DNA of 64,000 nucleotides from CAZSHG01 sp964459995 (GCA_964459995.1 CAYWOR010000003.1:1-64000), one strand, 5' to 3'. Positions 30,809 through 40,789 are shown, counted from the first letter of the stretch. Program-made: numbers and translations. Notes: a model not told the origin generated them from the letters alone.

Positions 30809-33319
30809 ATGACACGAAAGGGAGCATGTCTCCTCCTTGCAATCATCGTGTTATCGAGTGTGGTTTTCGGCCAGACGGACGAGTATGCGCGTCGTAAGGC
30901 CGCTTCCGCGCCTCCTCGAGAGGAGAGGCTGACGGTTACACTTCACAACGACTCGATTGCGGTGAAAATCAACGACGAGACCGGCCAGTTCAGCATGGCG
31001 ACCTGGCCCGACGAGCTGACTCTTCTTTATGGCTATGATTGGGCAAGCTACACTTCCGAAACCGTCCTCAATATCGACAATACCTCTACAGCGATGTATT
31101 TCAACGAGACTTGGATGACGGGTTATATCGGCGATGCGGCATCTTCAACTATTCCGTTCACTACCCACTCTGCCAGCGGGGATAGCAGTTATATCGAGGG
31201 CGGCTGGGTGGTCGATGATATACGGATGATTCAGAAGGTCATGCCGGTGTATCTCGAGCGCGGCGACGGCAAGATTTCTGGGAGCGTTTATATCGAATAC
31301 CGTGTTACTAACCTCGGCTCGACATCTCATAATATAGGCGTCCGGCTTCAGATGGACACGATGATAGACGACAACGACCGTGCAAGATTGGCCACGATAT
31401 ATGGTTTCTCGGGCAGGGACGATGTTTTTATCGCACCGGATATACCCTCTACATGGTCGGCATATAAGGACACTTTGTCCGATGGCATGCCAAATCCTTC
31501 GAGCCTGAAAGCCACCGGCTATCTTTCTCCCGGCGGACTTGCCCCTCGCGCGGTAACACCGGACAGATTCGCGGTTGGCCAGTGGGGAACTTTCCGCGGT
31601 CTTACGAGTTGGTATTACACCTCGACCGGTAGCGGCTACACCGACAGCGCAGTGCTTATCTGGTGGGAGGACAACCTCGCTCCGGGCGATAGTGTCGTTT
31701 ATGGCACATATTACGGCATCGGGCTTCCGGACTATACTCCTCCTGTGGCCGCACCTATTGCACCGACTCCGAATTCTTGGACAGCTTGCGCCGGAACGGA
31801 TGTTGTCCTTCGCCTCGAAGACGATGAGACTATTAACGCCTCGACTATTGAACTCGAAGTCAACGGCGTAACATATAGGACCACCGACCCTCAGCTTACA
31901 TGGCTTCCGACAGAGAATTTGCTAATTCACATTCCGCCGGTTGATTTTCCGAACGATGTGCCGGTGAATGTTACCCTTCATCCTGTTTCGGATTATGAGG
32001 GCAACGAGATGGAAGCCCCGATAAGCTGGACTTTCTATGTCGATTCGGAAGGCGCATATGTTACTGATATGTCGCCGGTTGGAGTCGGCGCGCCTGTTTC
32101 GCCGGTGCTTACCTGCAATATTTGGGATAACGAGACCGGTATCGATCCGGCTTCCTTCCTTATTAGCGTGGATGGTTCGATTTATTCGCCAGCCACTCCG
32201 GGAATGAGTTATAACGCCGCGACCGGCGATTTCACCTTCGACCTTGCAGAGGCGGGGATTTCATTCCCGGTCGGACATTCTGTCGTAGTTCAGGTCGCAA
32301 GGGCGGATGATCTTCCCGATACTTGCATGCCGAACCTTCCGCAACCCCATGTTTGGAGCTTTGTTACTTCCATACCTCCGGTTGCGGTTCTTATAACTCC
32401 GGGAAACAATGACACGACCACCTGCGAGGACGAGGAAATCCATATCGACCTCACCAGCGCGGGTGGGACGATAGACGCATCGAGCATCGAGCTTTGCATC
32501 AATGCCGATTGTTTCAGAATCGACGATCCGGAGCTGGAGCTTGTCCGCGACACGCTTTATTTCCGTCCGAGCGGATTATATACCTACAGCACCGGCCTCG
32601 TGATTATCACGCTTATGCCGGTTTCGGACACTCTCGGTGCGGTCGGCGATACATCGACATGGCAATTCTTCGTCGATTTGATTCCGCCGGTGATGAGCAA
32701 TGCATCTCCGGTTAGCCCGCCGCAAATCACGGCGACGAGCTTCATAATCTCGATGGACATCACGGATAATATGCTTCCGGTGGATCATGAGAATCTTCAG
32801 ATTCAGATAATCCACAATGGCAACCGTGACACCTCGGTAGTTTCAGGAAGCGCGGCATATGTTTCCTGGTCGGATCCGACCTTCAGTTTCAACTCGGCGG
32901 CTACCGGAATCGCATTTAATGACGGCGAATGGGTTACCGTAAGGCTTCTCGTTCGCGATTTTCCGCCACAGACATCGAGTTGTCCGGGGAATCTTCTCGA
33001 TACGACCTTCACCTTCCAGCTTGCCGAAACCCCGTGCCGCAGAGGACCTAACCCGATAACTCCGGGGATTCTGGACGGCAAAAACGACGAGGTTATCTTC
33101 CAATTCCCGAATATGCGGAAAACCGGAATCGATGTTCATATACTAATTTACGACTTAAGAAACAACATGGTTGCTGACATCACCGAATCACAGGGGGGTG
33201 AGTGGCGTTGGAACGGCAGGGATACCGCCGGCCAATCGGTCGCCCAGGGGACTTACATCTATCTTGTTCGGGTAGATGATGAGACGGTGTGTAACGGGAC
33301 CATCAGCGTCGCTCGATAG
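30809..33319 (+). CDS. Large secreted multi-Ig protein with gliding/FlgD-type C-terminus
   Basis: An 836-residue exported protein, counted from the ATG at 30809, which has AAAGGAG 6 nt upstream and starts a normal signal peptide (MTRKGACLLLAIIVLSS); a TTG-initiated extension to 30773 is less likely. Residues about 30-310 form a beta-rich domain of unknown family. Then come several bacterial Ig-like modules (about 315-740) with repeated phrases such as DVVLRLEDDETINASTIEL and EIHIDLTSAGGTIDASSIEL. The last 90 residues are a sorting-type domain (RGPNPITPGILDGKNDEV, GTYIYLVRVDDETVCNGTISVAR). It lies 11 bp before the PorV-OmpA fusion gene, so the two are probably an export cargo and its outer-membrane partner. 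Confidence 0.78.
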   Translation: MTRKGACLLLAIIVLSSVVFGQTDEYARRKAASAPPREERLTVTLHNDSIAVKINDETGQFSMATWPDELTLLYGYDWASYTSETVLNIDNTSTAMYFNETWMTGYIGDAASSTIPFTTHSASGDSSYIEGGWVVDDIRMIQKVMPVYLERGDGKISGSVYIEYRVTNLGSTSHNIGVRLQMDTMIDDNDRARLATIYGFSGRDDVFIAPDIPSTWSAYKDTLSDGMPNPSSLKATGYLSPGGLAPRAVTPDRFAVGQWGTFRGLTSWYYTSTGSGYTDSAVLIWWEDNLAPGDSVVYGTYYGIGLPDYTPPVAAPIAPTPNSWTACAGTDVVLRLEDDETINASTIELEVNGVTYRTTDPQLTWLPTENLLIHIPPVDFPNDVPVNVTLHPVSDYEGNEMEAPISWTFYVDSEGAYVTDMSPVGVGAPVSPVLTCNIWDNETGIDPASFLISVDGSIYSPATPGMSYNAATGDFTFDLAEAGISFPVGHSVVVQVARADDLPDTCMPNLPQPHVWSFVTSIPPVAVLITPGNNDTTTCEDEEIHIDLTSAGGTIDASSIELCINADCFRIDDPELELVRDTLYFRPSGLYTYSTGLVIITLMPVSDTLGAVGDTSTWQFFVDLIPPVMSNASPVSPPQITATSFIISMDITDNMLPVDHENLQIQIIHNGNRDTSVVSGSAAYVSWSDPTFSFNSAATGIAFNDGEWVTVRLLVRDFPPQTSSCPGNLLDTTFTFQLAETPCRRGPNPITPGILDGKNDEVIFQFPNMRKTGIDVHILIYDLRNNMVADITESQGGEWRWNGRDTAGQSVAQGTYIYLVRVDDETVCNGTISVAR

Positions 33320-33330
33320 GAGGGATAGAG

Positions 33331-36228
33331 ATGAAATTGAAGAATATCCTTACGATAGCGATAACGGTGGCCCTCCTTGCGACGGCGGCCATCGCGCAGG
33401 TTGACCAAATGGGCGCGAGACCCTTGGGAGCCGGCGGAGCATATACCGCTTTGGCCAAAGACGCCAACGCCCCGGTTTGGAACCCCGCCGCGATGGAGTC
33501 TTTCCGGAATTTGGCCTTCACTGCGAGTTATTCGCGGCTTTACCTCGGTGTCGATGATGACGGTTTGAACGAAGGTTTCGCCGGTTTCGTCAATCACCTT
33601 GGACTATACGGCAACGGCGGTAGCTACGGTATGTCCTTTTCGCAGTATTTCTCCGATGTTTACAGCCAGATGCATGTAACTTTGGGCTATGCGAAGCGTT
33701 TATATGGGCAAGCCGACGGCAACCATCTCGCTCTGGGTGCGAATTTCAAGCTGATCCGCAGTTCTTTCAACGAAGCTAATTTCTCCGACGATTTCGATAT
33801 TACCGACGAAGTTTTCAGCAGTGGAAACGCCAGTATGGCCTATTCGGCGGATGTCGGTCTTATTTTCAGGCCGACGAATTGGCTTTCTATCGGCGCGACT
33901 GTCAAAGACGTGCTTCAGCCGGACATCTCTATTTCCGGCTCGGGCGGCGATATGGACCTCCAACCGATGACAGTCCGCGGTGGATTAGCGCTTCATTATA
34001 AGGGCTTCACCCCCACTGTCGATATCGAATACACGATGCGCGAGATAAACGGCGAATCTGATATGAAAATCCACGCCGGTCTCGAAAAGTGGCTTGGTAA
34101 AAGCTTCGGACTTCGCGGCGGACTCAACCGCGACGAAGCGGCGCTGGGATTGTCCTATGTCAAAATAGGCGAGCGTTTTGGATGGGGCATCGATTATGCG
34201 GCGCTTTATCCGGTGCTTAACGACCTCGGCGGCGAGTTCTTCACTACGCATAAAATTGCTGTGAACCTGACGCTCGATCCGCCTCCGCCCCCGATTCGCG
34301 ATTTGGAACTTGTGGGCGGCAAGGTTGAAGTTACGCCCACTCGCAGTGTTATCGGTGACGTTCTCGAAATCCGCGCGGTTGTTGAAAATCGCGGCGAAAT
34401 CGAAGAGCGAAACGTCCGCGTTTCTGTTTATTATCAGGACGATGCCGGAATGTGGCAGTTGGCGGTTCCGGTTGAAAGATACGATTTCGATGTCGCGGAA
34501 AGACGTCAGCTTTCGTGGAAATGGTCACCCCCTGCGAAGGGACGCTACACTATGTTCGTAGCGGTTGACGATAAAGGTGATCGCCTGCCAGATATCAACG
34601 GCAGAATTCCCGAAGAGGACGAGGACAACAATGTTGGAATGGGCGAATTCCAGGTCTTCCTCACTCCGGAAGGCATGATTTTCCCGCGCGACAGCAAGCT
34701 TACGGTTAGCAAACTTACGCTTTATCAAGAGGAAGAGCCGATCATCCCAATCGTTTTCTTCGAAGAGGGCAAATCGGATATCGATTCCCGCTATGACGAT
34801 ATGCTGAAGACGGTTGCTGAAAGACTCACGGATAACCCCGATGTCGTAATCAATATCCGCGGCTATTTCGACGAGCTAAAAGAGCCGGGCGATAACGCCG
34901 AACAGCTCGCTACTGCCCGCGGAAGAGCGGTCGGGAACAAGCTTATCGCTCTCGGCGCTCCGAGGGATAGGGTTGCGATAATCGAAACCGGCTACAATAT
35001 GAGCAGGTCTCGTGTCGGGAATCCTTCGGAACAGGTTATTGCGAAGGACCAGAAGCTTATGATGGCCGAGAATAGGCGCGCAGAGCTTTCGGCGTGGTTC
35101 CCCTCCGGACGCGATTTTATCGCCGAGGTTCCGATGACTTCCACTACTTTGTCTGCGGAAGCGAAATCGGTGCTTAGCGGTTATATCGCGGCTATGCAAA
35201 GCCTTCTGAACTCGAACCCCGAGCTTGTGATACTCATCGAATCCTATCATAATGTCGATGATGTCAAACAGGGCGATGTTGCCTTTATGAAGGCCGCCGC
35301 AATCGGCAAGTATCTCAAAGCCCAGCTTGGCGAAGATTATGAAGAGCGCATTCGGATTCATGCTAACTTCCAGCCGGACACCGACCCCGATGTCGTGTTG
35401 GTTTTCCCGAACTCTGAGGGTGTTATCTGGAGACCGAAAATCGGCGACAGGGTGTTTACGGATTATCTTGTCGAGGGCAGGGAAGAGAACCTCGTGCAGG
35501 TGAATGCAACGGTCGATGCCGGCGTGGACAGCTTCGGAATCGTCATCGTCAACGATAAGGGCGATGTTGTGAGAATGCTTGCCGCCGGAAAGGGCGATAT
35601 TCCCTCGGGACTCGCCTGGGATTGGCGCAATAATTCCGGCGAACTGTTGGACTTCGATCATAAATATTTCGCGCGCCTCGATGTGCGCGATAAGATGGGC
35701 GAAAGTTTCCTGACCTACTCCGATACGATGGAGATTCAGGTTTCGCGCCAGTCGAAGCGCATCGAGAGCCTCGTAATCGTGCTCTTTAGGTTCAATGAGG
35801 AAGTGCCGGCGTCGAAGTTCCTCGAAAGCCGCGTGGAGTATGTCGCGAGCAGGTTTATCGCCCGTGCCGAAGCCGGAAAAGCAAACCAGCAGATTACTGC
35901 GGTCGTTTCGGCGCACACCGACTCGATCGGCCCGGAATACGCGAATATTCAGCTTTCAAATGCCAGAGCGAACCGCGAGCTGAACAATCTGCGCCGTTAT
36001 ATGATGTATCTACTCGATATGACGGATCAGGCACAGCTCGATAAATGGCTTACCGATCATAATGTCTCGCTTAAGGCCAAAGGCCACGGTGAAGGCAAGC
36101 CATACGAAATACTCAGGTGGACAGGAAGCACGGTCGAGCGTGTTCTTTTGGGCGAAAACGCCACTCCGGAAGGCAGGACGGTTAACCGTCGAGTGCTTTT
36201 GGAGCTTGAAACGGTTCGCACAAACTAA
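33331..36228 (+). CDS. PorV-like barrel fused to CARDB and OmpA domains
   Basis: A 965-residue fusion protein. After a signal peptide (1-21), residues about 25-310 are a PorV/UPF0164-like barrel (MGARPLGAGGAYTALAKD, APVWNPAAM). Residues about 325-445 form a CARDB-like Ig domain (VIGDVLEIRAVVENRGEIEERN). Three OmpA-like modules follow: about 465-590 (IVFFEEGKSDIDSRYDDML, LATARGRAVGNKLIALGA), 600-700 and 830-960 (VSAHTDSIGPEYANIQLSNARA). OmpA domains bind peptidoglycan, so this protein probably links an outer-membrane channel to the cell wall. PorV is the type IX protein that carries cargo domains. AGGAGG at 33318-33323 fixes the start. A strong terminator follows. Confidence 0.8.
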   Translation: MKLKNILTIAITVALLATAAIAQVDQMGARPLGAGGAYTALAKDANAPVWNPAAMESFRNLAFTASYSRLYLGVDDDGLNEGFAGFVNHLGLYGNGGSYGMSFSQYFSDVYSQMHVTLGYAKRLYGQADGNHLALGANFKLIRSSFNEANFSDDFDITDEVFSSGNASMAYSADVGLIFRPTNWLSIGATVKDVLQPDISISGSGGDMDLQPMTVRGGLALHYKGFTPTVDIEYTMREINGESDMKIHAGLEKWLGKSFGLRGGLNRDEAALGLSYVKIGERFGWGIDYAALYPVLNDLGGEFFTTHKIAVNLTLDPPPPPIRDLELVGGKVEVTPTRSVIGDVLEIRAVVENRGEIEERNVRVSVYYQDDAGMWQLAVPVERYDFDVAERRQLSWKWSPPAKGRYTMFVAVDDKGDRLPDINGRIPEEDEDNNVGMGEFQVFLTPEGMIFPRDSKLTVSKLTLYQEEEPIIPIVFFEEGKSDIDSRYDDMLKTVAERLTDNPDVVINIRGYFDELKEPGDNAEQLATARGRAVGNKLIALGAPRDRVAIIETGYNMSRSRVGNPSEQVIAKDQKLMMAENRRAELSAWFPSGRDFIAEVPMTSTTLSAEAKSVLSGYIAAMQSLLNSNPELVILIESYHNVDDVKQGDVAFMKAAAIGKYLKAQLGEDYEERIRIHANFQPDTDPDVVLVFPNSEGVIWRPKIGDRVFTDYLVEGREENLVQVNATVDAGVDSFGIVIVNDKGDVVRMLAAGKGDIPSGLAWDWRNNSGELLDFDHKYFARLDVRDKMGESFLTYSDTMEIQVSRQSKRIESLVIVLFRFNEEVPASKFLESRVEYVASRFIARAEAGKANQQITAVVSAHTDSIGPEYANIQLSNARANRELNNLRRYMMYLLDMTDQAQLDKWLTDHNVSLKAKGHGEGKPYEILRWTGSTVERVLLGENATPEGRTVNRRVLLELETVRTN

Positions 36229-36243
36229 CATCGCAATATAAGT

Positions 36244-36277
36244 GAAAAGGGCGGCCTTTCGGGGCCGCCTTTTTTTG
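36244..36277 (+). terminator. Intrinsic terminator of the PorV-OmpA operon
   Basis: GGGCGGCC pairs with GGCCGCCT around TTTCGG, preceded by AAAA and followed by seven T. It lies about 16 bp past the stop at 36228. Confidence 0.9.
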
Positions 36278-36408
36278 TGATCTATGCCGCGCCGCTGGGA
36301 TTTTTGTGTTATATAGTGGCCGATAAGGTCTTTTCGCGGCTCGAAAGTTTTGGTTTTCGAGGTATTCCCGAAAAATAGCCCGCATATTTGGAATCGCGCT
36401 AATACATC

Positions 36409-36436
36409 TTGATATTTCCGCAAAAAAGGTTAGAAT
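36409..36436 (+). promoter_or_regulatory. Promoter candidate for the MFS gene
   Basis: TTGATA (36409-36414) and TAGAAT (36431-36436) are 16 bp apart. The -10 box ends 7 nt before the ATG at 36444, so transcription would begin at or next to the start codon. Confidence 0.4.
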
Positions 36437-36443
36437 TCGCTCT

Positions 36444-37721
36444 ATGTCGAAAGTTGCCGGACATATCATAGAGATATTTGGCGATTATCTCCGTCATATC
36501 AAGAATTTCCGCCGGAATGTCAAATTGCTCATTCTGAGCCACATTCTCTATTCGACTGCGATAGGCGTATTCGGGGTTTTCTTCAATGTCTATCTCAAGA
36601 AGGGCGGGTTTCAGGAGGATTTCATCGGGGTGCTATCGTCTATCGGGACATTCACCACTGTGCTGGTGGCGATTCCTGCGGGTATTTACGTCTCGAAAAT
36701 CGGCCCGAAAAAGGCAATATTATACGCACTGCCGATAATTATCGCGTCTTCGGCGATATCGAGTTTGACATTGATACCGGCGATTCTAATTACGCTGGCC
36801 GTCCTTTCCGGCGGCGCGAATATGATGTTCAATGCGGCGTTCAACCCCTGCCTTACGGCGAATTCCTTGCCTGAAAACCGTCATTATGTTTTTTCGCTTT
36901 CATGGGGACTTCTAAATCTCTCTGGCGTTGTTGGCGCACTTGCTGGCGGTTTTGTGCCCGATTTGCTGGGAGATTGGTTTGGTTTCAGCGAGTTTGTTTC
37001 GCTTCGTGTAACGTTGTTTTCCGCCGGGATTTTGGCCTTTTCGGGGTTCATTCCTTTGCTTCGCCTCGATGAGGGCATAAGATGTGAGCCGCCGAAGTTT
37101 CCAAAGTGGGGCTTAGATTTCAGCGACAAAGAGAGTGTGCGGATTTTCTCGAAATTTGTGATTTTGAACTTGATAATCGGCCTTGGTGCGGGTTTTAGCG
37201 TGCCCTTTATGAATATCTATTTTTCGAGCGAATTCGGATTGAAGCCTACCATTATCGGTTATATTTTTTCCGGTGCGGCGGCGATAACCGGCTTTGCGAC
37301 TTTCGCGTCGCCTTTACTCGTGAAAAAATTCGGCAAACTCAGAGCGATGATAATTCCTCAGACTATCTCATTGCCATTTATACTATTACTTGCTCACTCG
37401 AAAGCGGCATGGCTGGCGGTCGCGGCCTTTTGGATTAGAGGTTCGCTAATGAACGCCGCTAATCCGGTGATGAATCAGATTGTGATGGAGCAGTCGAAAG
37501 AGGAGAAACGTCCACTGATACAGAATCTTATGAGTCTTTCGTGGAATATCGCATGGGCGAGTTCTGTTGCGGTTTCGGGGTTTATAATAAAAAACAGGGG
37601 CTACATGATCCCCTTCTATATAACTTTCTTCATCTATATATTCTATGTTTTCACGCTCTACATTTTGTTGCGCGGCGATGTTTCCCTCGCCCGTCCAACG
37701 AAAGTCGAAACTTCGGATTAG
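36444..37721 (+). CDS. Major facilitator superfamily transporter
   Basis: A 425-residue inner-membrane protein with about twelve hydrophobic segments in two halves (first helices near 27-50, 60-82 and 90-115; second half from about 235). A typical loop after the second helix reads GIYVSKIGPKKAILY, the MFS signature between helices 2 and 3. The substrate is not evident; drug or sugar efflux are common for such proteins. No good ribosome site is present (only AAAAAAGG 14 nt upstream). It converges on the small membrane-protein gene at 37718-38092 with a 4-bp overlap of coding ends. Confidence 0.8.
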   Translation: MSKVAGHIIEIFGDYLRHIKNFRRNVKLLILSHILYSTAIGVFGVFFNVYLKKGGFQEDFIGVLSSIGTFTTVLVAIPAGIYVSKIGPKKAILYALPIIIASSAISSLTLIPAILITLAVLSGGANMMFNAAFNPCLTANSLPENRHYVFSLSWGLLNLSGVVGALAGGFVPDLLGDWFGFSEFVSLRVTLFSAGILAFSGFIPLLRLDEGIRCEPPKFPKWGLDFSDKESVRIFSKFVILNLIIGLGAGFSVPFMNIYFSSEFGLKPTIIGYIFSGAAAITGFATFASPLLVKKFGKLRAMIIPQTISLPFILLLAHSKAAWLAVAAFWIRGSLMNAANPVMNQIVMEQSKEEKRPLIQNLMSLSWNIAWASSVAVSGFIIKNRGYMIPFYITFFIYIFYVFTLYILLRGDVSLARPTKVETSD

Positions 37722-38092
37722 ACTCGAACTTTGTCTTTGTTTGTGAAAATGCCGATAACATAAAGAATAATCGTTATCGCCAATAGGACCACAACGGGCC
37801 CTCCGAGTCGCCAAAATCCGCCGCCGTGCGCCATATACCAATGCCCAAGCTCACGGAACCCCTGTATTAGGAAAGATGCGACGAAACATATCGCAAGATA
37901 CTTGAAAATGTGTCTTCCTATCGGTTCGAAGGCGAGAATTCCTGTGAGCATTACGAGCAGATCGACGACGAATAAACGCACTTTAGGTGGGACTTTGCCG
38001 GCGATAAGCACCTCGATTACCCCTACCCAAAAGGCCGCAATAATAAATTGTAACCAATAGATATGAATTTTGCGGATATGCTTGGCGGTCAT
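37718..38092 (-). CDS. Four-helix membrane protein downstream of dnaJ
   Basis: A 124-residue protein with four hydrophobic segments (about 12-30, 40-58, 64-80 and 97-116) and basic ends, which should be an inner-membrane protein. I do not recognise it. Its ATG overlaps the TGA of dnaJ (ATGA), so it is translated with the heat-shock operon, and its 3' end overlaps the convergent MFS gene by 4 bp. A stress-related role is inferred from context only. Confidence 0.6.
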   Translation of the reverse strand: MTAKHIRKIHIYWLQFIIAAFWVGVIEVLIAGKVPPKVRLFVVDLLVMLTGILAFEPIGRHIFKYLAICFVASFLIQGFRELGHWYMAHGGGFWRLGGPVVVLLAITIILYVIGIFTNKDKVRV

Positions 38093-39216
38093 TCGAATAG
38101 CTCCCTCAGCCTATCGAAAAAGCCTTCATGCTCGCTCTCGGTGGCGTGTTCGGAATCGAATTTGCGGAGTTGCTCGAACAGCTTTTTTTCTTCTTTGGAG
38201 AGCTTTTTCGGAGTTTGGATGTAAACTGTAACTATCAAATCGCCATAGCCGCCGTCGAGATATGGCATCCCTTTTCCTTTCAATCTGAAAGAGGTTCCGA
38301 ACTGGGTTCCAGCGGGAATTTTAACCTTTGCGGTTGCACCGTCGATTGTCGGCACTTCGATATCGTCGCCGAGTGCGGCTGTCGAGAAACTGATTGGAAG
38401 GTTGAATAGTAAATCCGCGTTCTTTCCTACAGACTCCACGGGTCGGCGGAATTTCTCGTGGGGTTTGACCTTGACATAGACGACCAAATCCCCCGACGGA
38501 CCGCCGAATAGCCCCGCGTTGCCCATTCCCTGAATCACGCGGTAGTTGCCATGGTCGGCGCCGGCTGGGATTTCGACAACTATCCTTTCGGAAGTTTGGG
38601 AACGGCCTTCGCCGCGGCACTTGGGGCAATGTCGGCTCGCTATTTTGCCTGTGCCGCCGCAATCGGGACATTGCGCTACCTGAGTGAAGCTTCCAAGCAA
38701 TGTCGAGCGCAGGACATGACGAACTCCTCTACCATGGCAAGCCGGGCAATTGCGGATGTCGGCATCAGGAGGGATGCCTGTCCCGCCGCATTCTTCGCAG
38801 GGTGCCATTCTTCTGTATTCGACAACACGTGAAACGCCTTCATAAAGCTCTTCGAGGCTAAGCTCAAGCTCGTAATGCAGGTTTTTGCCCTTTGTGCGGC
38901 GGTTCGCGCCCGAGCTATTGCCGGTTATGACTTCTGTGAACAGCCGCATCGCTTCGGATAGACCGAAATCCATGAAATCGAAACCCATACCACCGACGCC
39001 GCTACCATTCATCGAGCCGAACATGTCATAACGCTGACGTTTCTCCGGGTCAGAGAGGACAGCATAGGCCTCCGAAAGCTCTTTGAAACGAACTTCTGCG
39101 TCGGGGTTGTTCGGGTTGGCATCCGGATGGAATTGTTTGGCTTTCGTTCGATATGCGCGTTTAATCTCCTCCGCGGAAGCATCCCGCGCGACACCGAGTA
39201 TCTCGTAGGGGTTCAT
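38089..39216 (-). CDS. dnaJ: Chaperone DnaJ
   Basis: A 375-residue type I J-protein that delivers unfolded substrates to DnaK and stimulates its ATPase. The J domain (1-70) has the HPD motif in KQFHPDANPNN. A Gly-rich region contains FGSMNGSGVGGMGFDFMD. The zinc domain has four CxxCxGxG motifs (CEECGGTG, CPACHGRG, CPDCGGTG, CPKCRGEG), followed by the C-terminal substrate-binding domains (NLPISFSTAALGDDIEVPTI). Length and order are normal. The ATG follows the grpE stop directly. dnaK itself is absent from this cluster. Confidence 0.96.
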   Translation of the reverse strand: MNPYEILGVARDASAEEIKRAYRTKAKQFHPDANPNNPDAEVRFKELSEAYAVLSDPEKRQRYDMFGSMNGSGVGGMGFDFMDFGLSEAMRLFTEVITGNSSGANRRTKGKNLHYELELSLEELYEGVSRVVEYRRMAPCEECGGTGIPPDADIRNCPACHGRGVRHVLRSTLLGSFTQVAQCPDCGGTGKIASRHCPKCRGEGRSQTSERIVVEIPAGADHGNYRVIQGMGNAGLFGGPSGDLVVYVKVKPHEKFRRPVESVGKNADLLFNLPISFSTAALGDDIEVPTIDGATAKVKIPAGTQFGTSFRLKGKGMPYLDGGYGDLIVTVYIQTPKKLSKEEKKLFEQLRKFDSEHATESEHEGFFDRLRELFE

Positions 39217-39765
39217 TTAGGAATCGCTATCTTTCGCTTTGCCGACAATTACTCTCGCCGGACGGACAAGCCGTTCGCCGCGTTTGTAGCCCTTTTGCAG
39301 GACTTCGACTACTTTGTCGTCGTCGTCGCAGGGTATCACACTAACCGCTTCGTGAACATTGGGGTCGAAACATTCGCCGAGAGGGCATATTTCGGTTATC
39401 TTTTCAGCTTCGAGCATGTCCAGAAGCTGTTTGTGGATCAACTCGATCCCCTCTATGACGGTATCTCTATCCACATCGTCTTTGGTGGATTCGAGAGCGC
39501 GCTCGAAATTGTCCAAAATCAAGAGAATGCGGTGAAGAAGGGCATCCTGAGCGAGGCTGACCATCTCATCGAAGACTCTATTCTGCCGCTTTTTGTAGTT
39601 ATCGAACTCCGCCGCGAGCCGCAGATATTTGTCTTTGTAGTCTTCGGCTTCGGCGCGATATTCTTCAATCTGCGCGATAAGGTTTTCGATTGTCGAATCG
39701 CCCTCTGAATTTTCGTCGTCCGGGATTTCTATTTCGATTTCATTCAGTCTATCTTCCGAATCCAT
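39217..39765 (-). CDS. grpE: Nucleotide exchange factor GrpE
   Basis: A 182-residue GrpE, the ADP/ATP exchange factor for DnaK. An acidic N-terminus is followed by a long helix (about 35-85, IENLIAQIEEYRAEAEDYKD) and the family core AEFDNYKKRQNRVFDEMV, LLILDNFERAL, GIELIHKQLLDMLE and CFDPNVHEAV. The start at 39765 is chosen because AGGGAGGAAG lies just upstream; a TTG-initiated extension to 39786 would overlap hrcA. It is 13 bp from the hrcA stop. Confidence 0.95.
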   Translation of the reverse strand: MDSEDRLNEIEIEIPDDENSEGDSTIENLIAQIEEYRAEAEDYKDKYLRLAAEFDNYKKRQNRVFDEMVSLAQDALLHRILLILDNFERALESTKDDVDRDTVIEGIELIHKQLLDMLEAEKITEICPLGECFDPNVHEAVSVIPCDDDDKVVEVLQKGYKRGERLVRPARVIVGKAKDSDS

Positions 39766-39778
39766 ATCTTCCTCCCTA

Positions 39779-40789
39779 TTATCCAAAGGCCTTGCTGAGC
39801 GATTTGCACGCGCAAGTCAGAATTCCAATTGTCCGGGAATAGTCCATTCGCGGCGGTCCGATAATGCTCGCAACGCCCACATCGCCACCGATATCGTATC
39901 TTCCGCAAACAATCGCAACGCCATCTATCGCTCTGCTTATGCGAACTCCGGAAATCGCGTTCGGCTCCTGCACGGATACAACACTTACAAGCTCTGCGGG
40001 ATATTCTATAAGTTTCATCACTGAGCGAAGGCGTGAGAAGTCCTGAAATTCAGGCTGTTCGAGCAGTTCGGTTGCGCCATGGTAATGAAGGCGTCCAGTA
40101 AGGCCGTAGCTAAAGACGGCGTCGGCCATATCAACGATAGTTGTGATGAAAGTATCTCTCAGCGAAAGCACGTCCTCGAGGCGCTCGCGGATTGTTTTTC
40201 GTATTTCGTCTAGCGGCAGGCCGAAAAGGCGCCGGTTTATAATCGACACGACATAGGAGAGCCTTCCGCGATCGATTTCCCTGTCTATATCGAGGACGAC
40301 CGAGCGGGAGACACCGTTAATCATTGTGATTATCAGTGCGACCCTTCCGCCGCCGAGGTAATGTGGGGCGATGCTGTGTAGTCTAAGTTCTCCTCCGGCC
40401 GGCGAAACAATTATTCCAAGCTGATGTGTTAATTGCGCCAGCACTCTCGCCATGCTCTCGAGCATCTCGAAAAAATCGCGGCCGCCTTTTTCAACAATCG
40501 AATTAATGGCGTGGATTTCGGCCTCGCTGAGTGTCGAAATCTCCATAAGGTAATCAACATAGTATCGATAACCGCTGTCGGTGGGGACTCTTCCGGCGCT
40601 GGTGTGCGGCTTGGCGATAAGACCTGCCTCCTCCAACTCCGCGAGAGTGTTCCGAACACTCGCCGAGGACAGCTTAACGGGAATCATCTCGGTGATTCTG
40701 CCGCTTCCGACCGGTGCGGCGGTTCGAATATGCTCGTCGAGCAGTGCTTTCAGAACGAGCTTTTGCCTATTTGACAGTTCGATTTGCAT
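39779..40789 (-). CDS. hrcA: Heat-inducible transcription repressor HrcA
   Basis: A 336-residue repressor that binds CIRCE operators as a dimer and depends on GroEL for its active fold. The N-terminal winged helix carries PVGSGRITEMIPVKLSSASVR, and LEEAGLIAKPHTSAGRVPTDSGYRYYVD is the linker typical of the family (shown here as fragments of one continuous segment). The C-terminal domain includes VRISRAIDGVAIVCGRYD. A CIRCE element precedes groS in the same cluster, giving an obvious target. The ATG has no Shine-Dalgarno sequence and lies only about 8 bp past a terminator hairpin, so its translation signal is unclear. Confidence 0.94.
   Translation of the reverse strand: MQIELSNRQKLVLKALLDEHIRTAAPVGSGRITEMIPVKLSSASVRNTLAELEEAGLIAKPHTSAGRVPTDSGYRYYVDYLMEISTLSEAEIHAINSIVEKGGRDFFEMLESMARVLAQLTHQLGIIVSPAGGELRLHSIAPHYLGGGRVALIITMINGVSRSVVLDIDREIDRGRLSYVVSIINRRLFGLPLDEIRKTIRERLEDVLSLRDTFITTIVDMADAVFSYGLTGRLHYHGATELLEQPEFQDFSRLRSVMKLIEYPAELVSVVSVQEPNAISGVRISRAIDGVAIVCGRYDIGGDVGVASIIGPPRMDYSRTIGILTCACKSLSKAFG

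Noticed and set aside
34876..35916. 346-codon open frame antisense to the PorV-OmpA fusion gene
   Set aside because: No motif or start signal; the plus-strand frame is continuous with recognisable OmpA-like domains.
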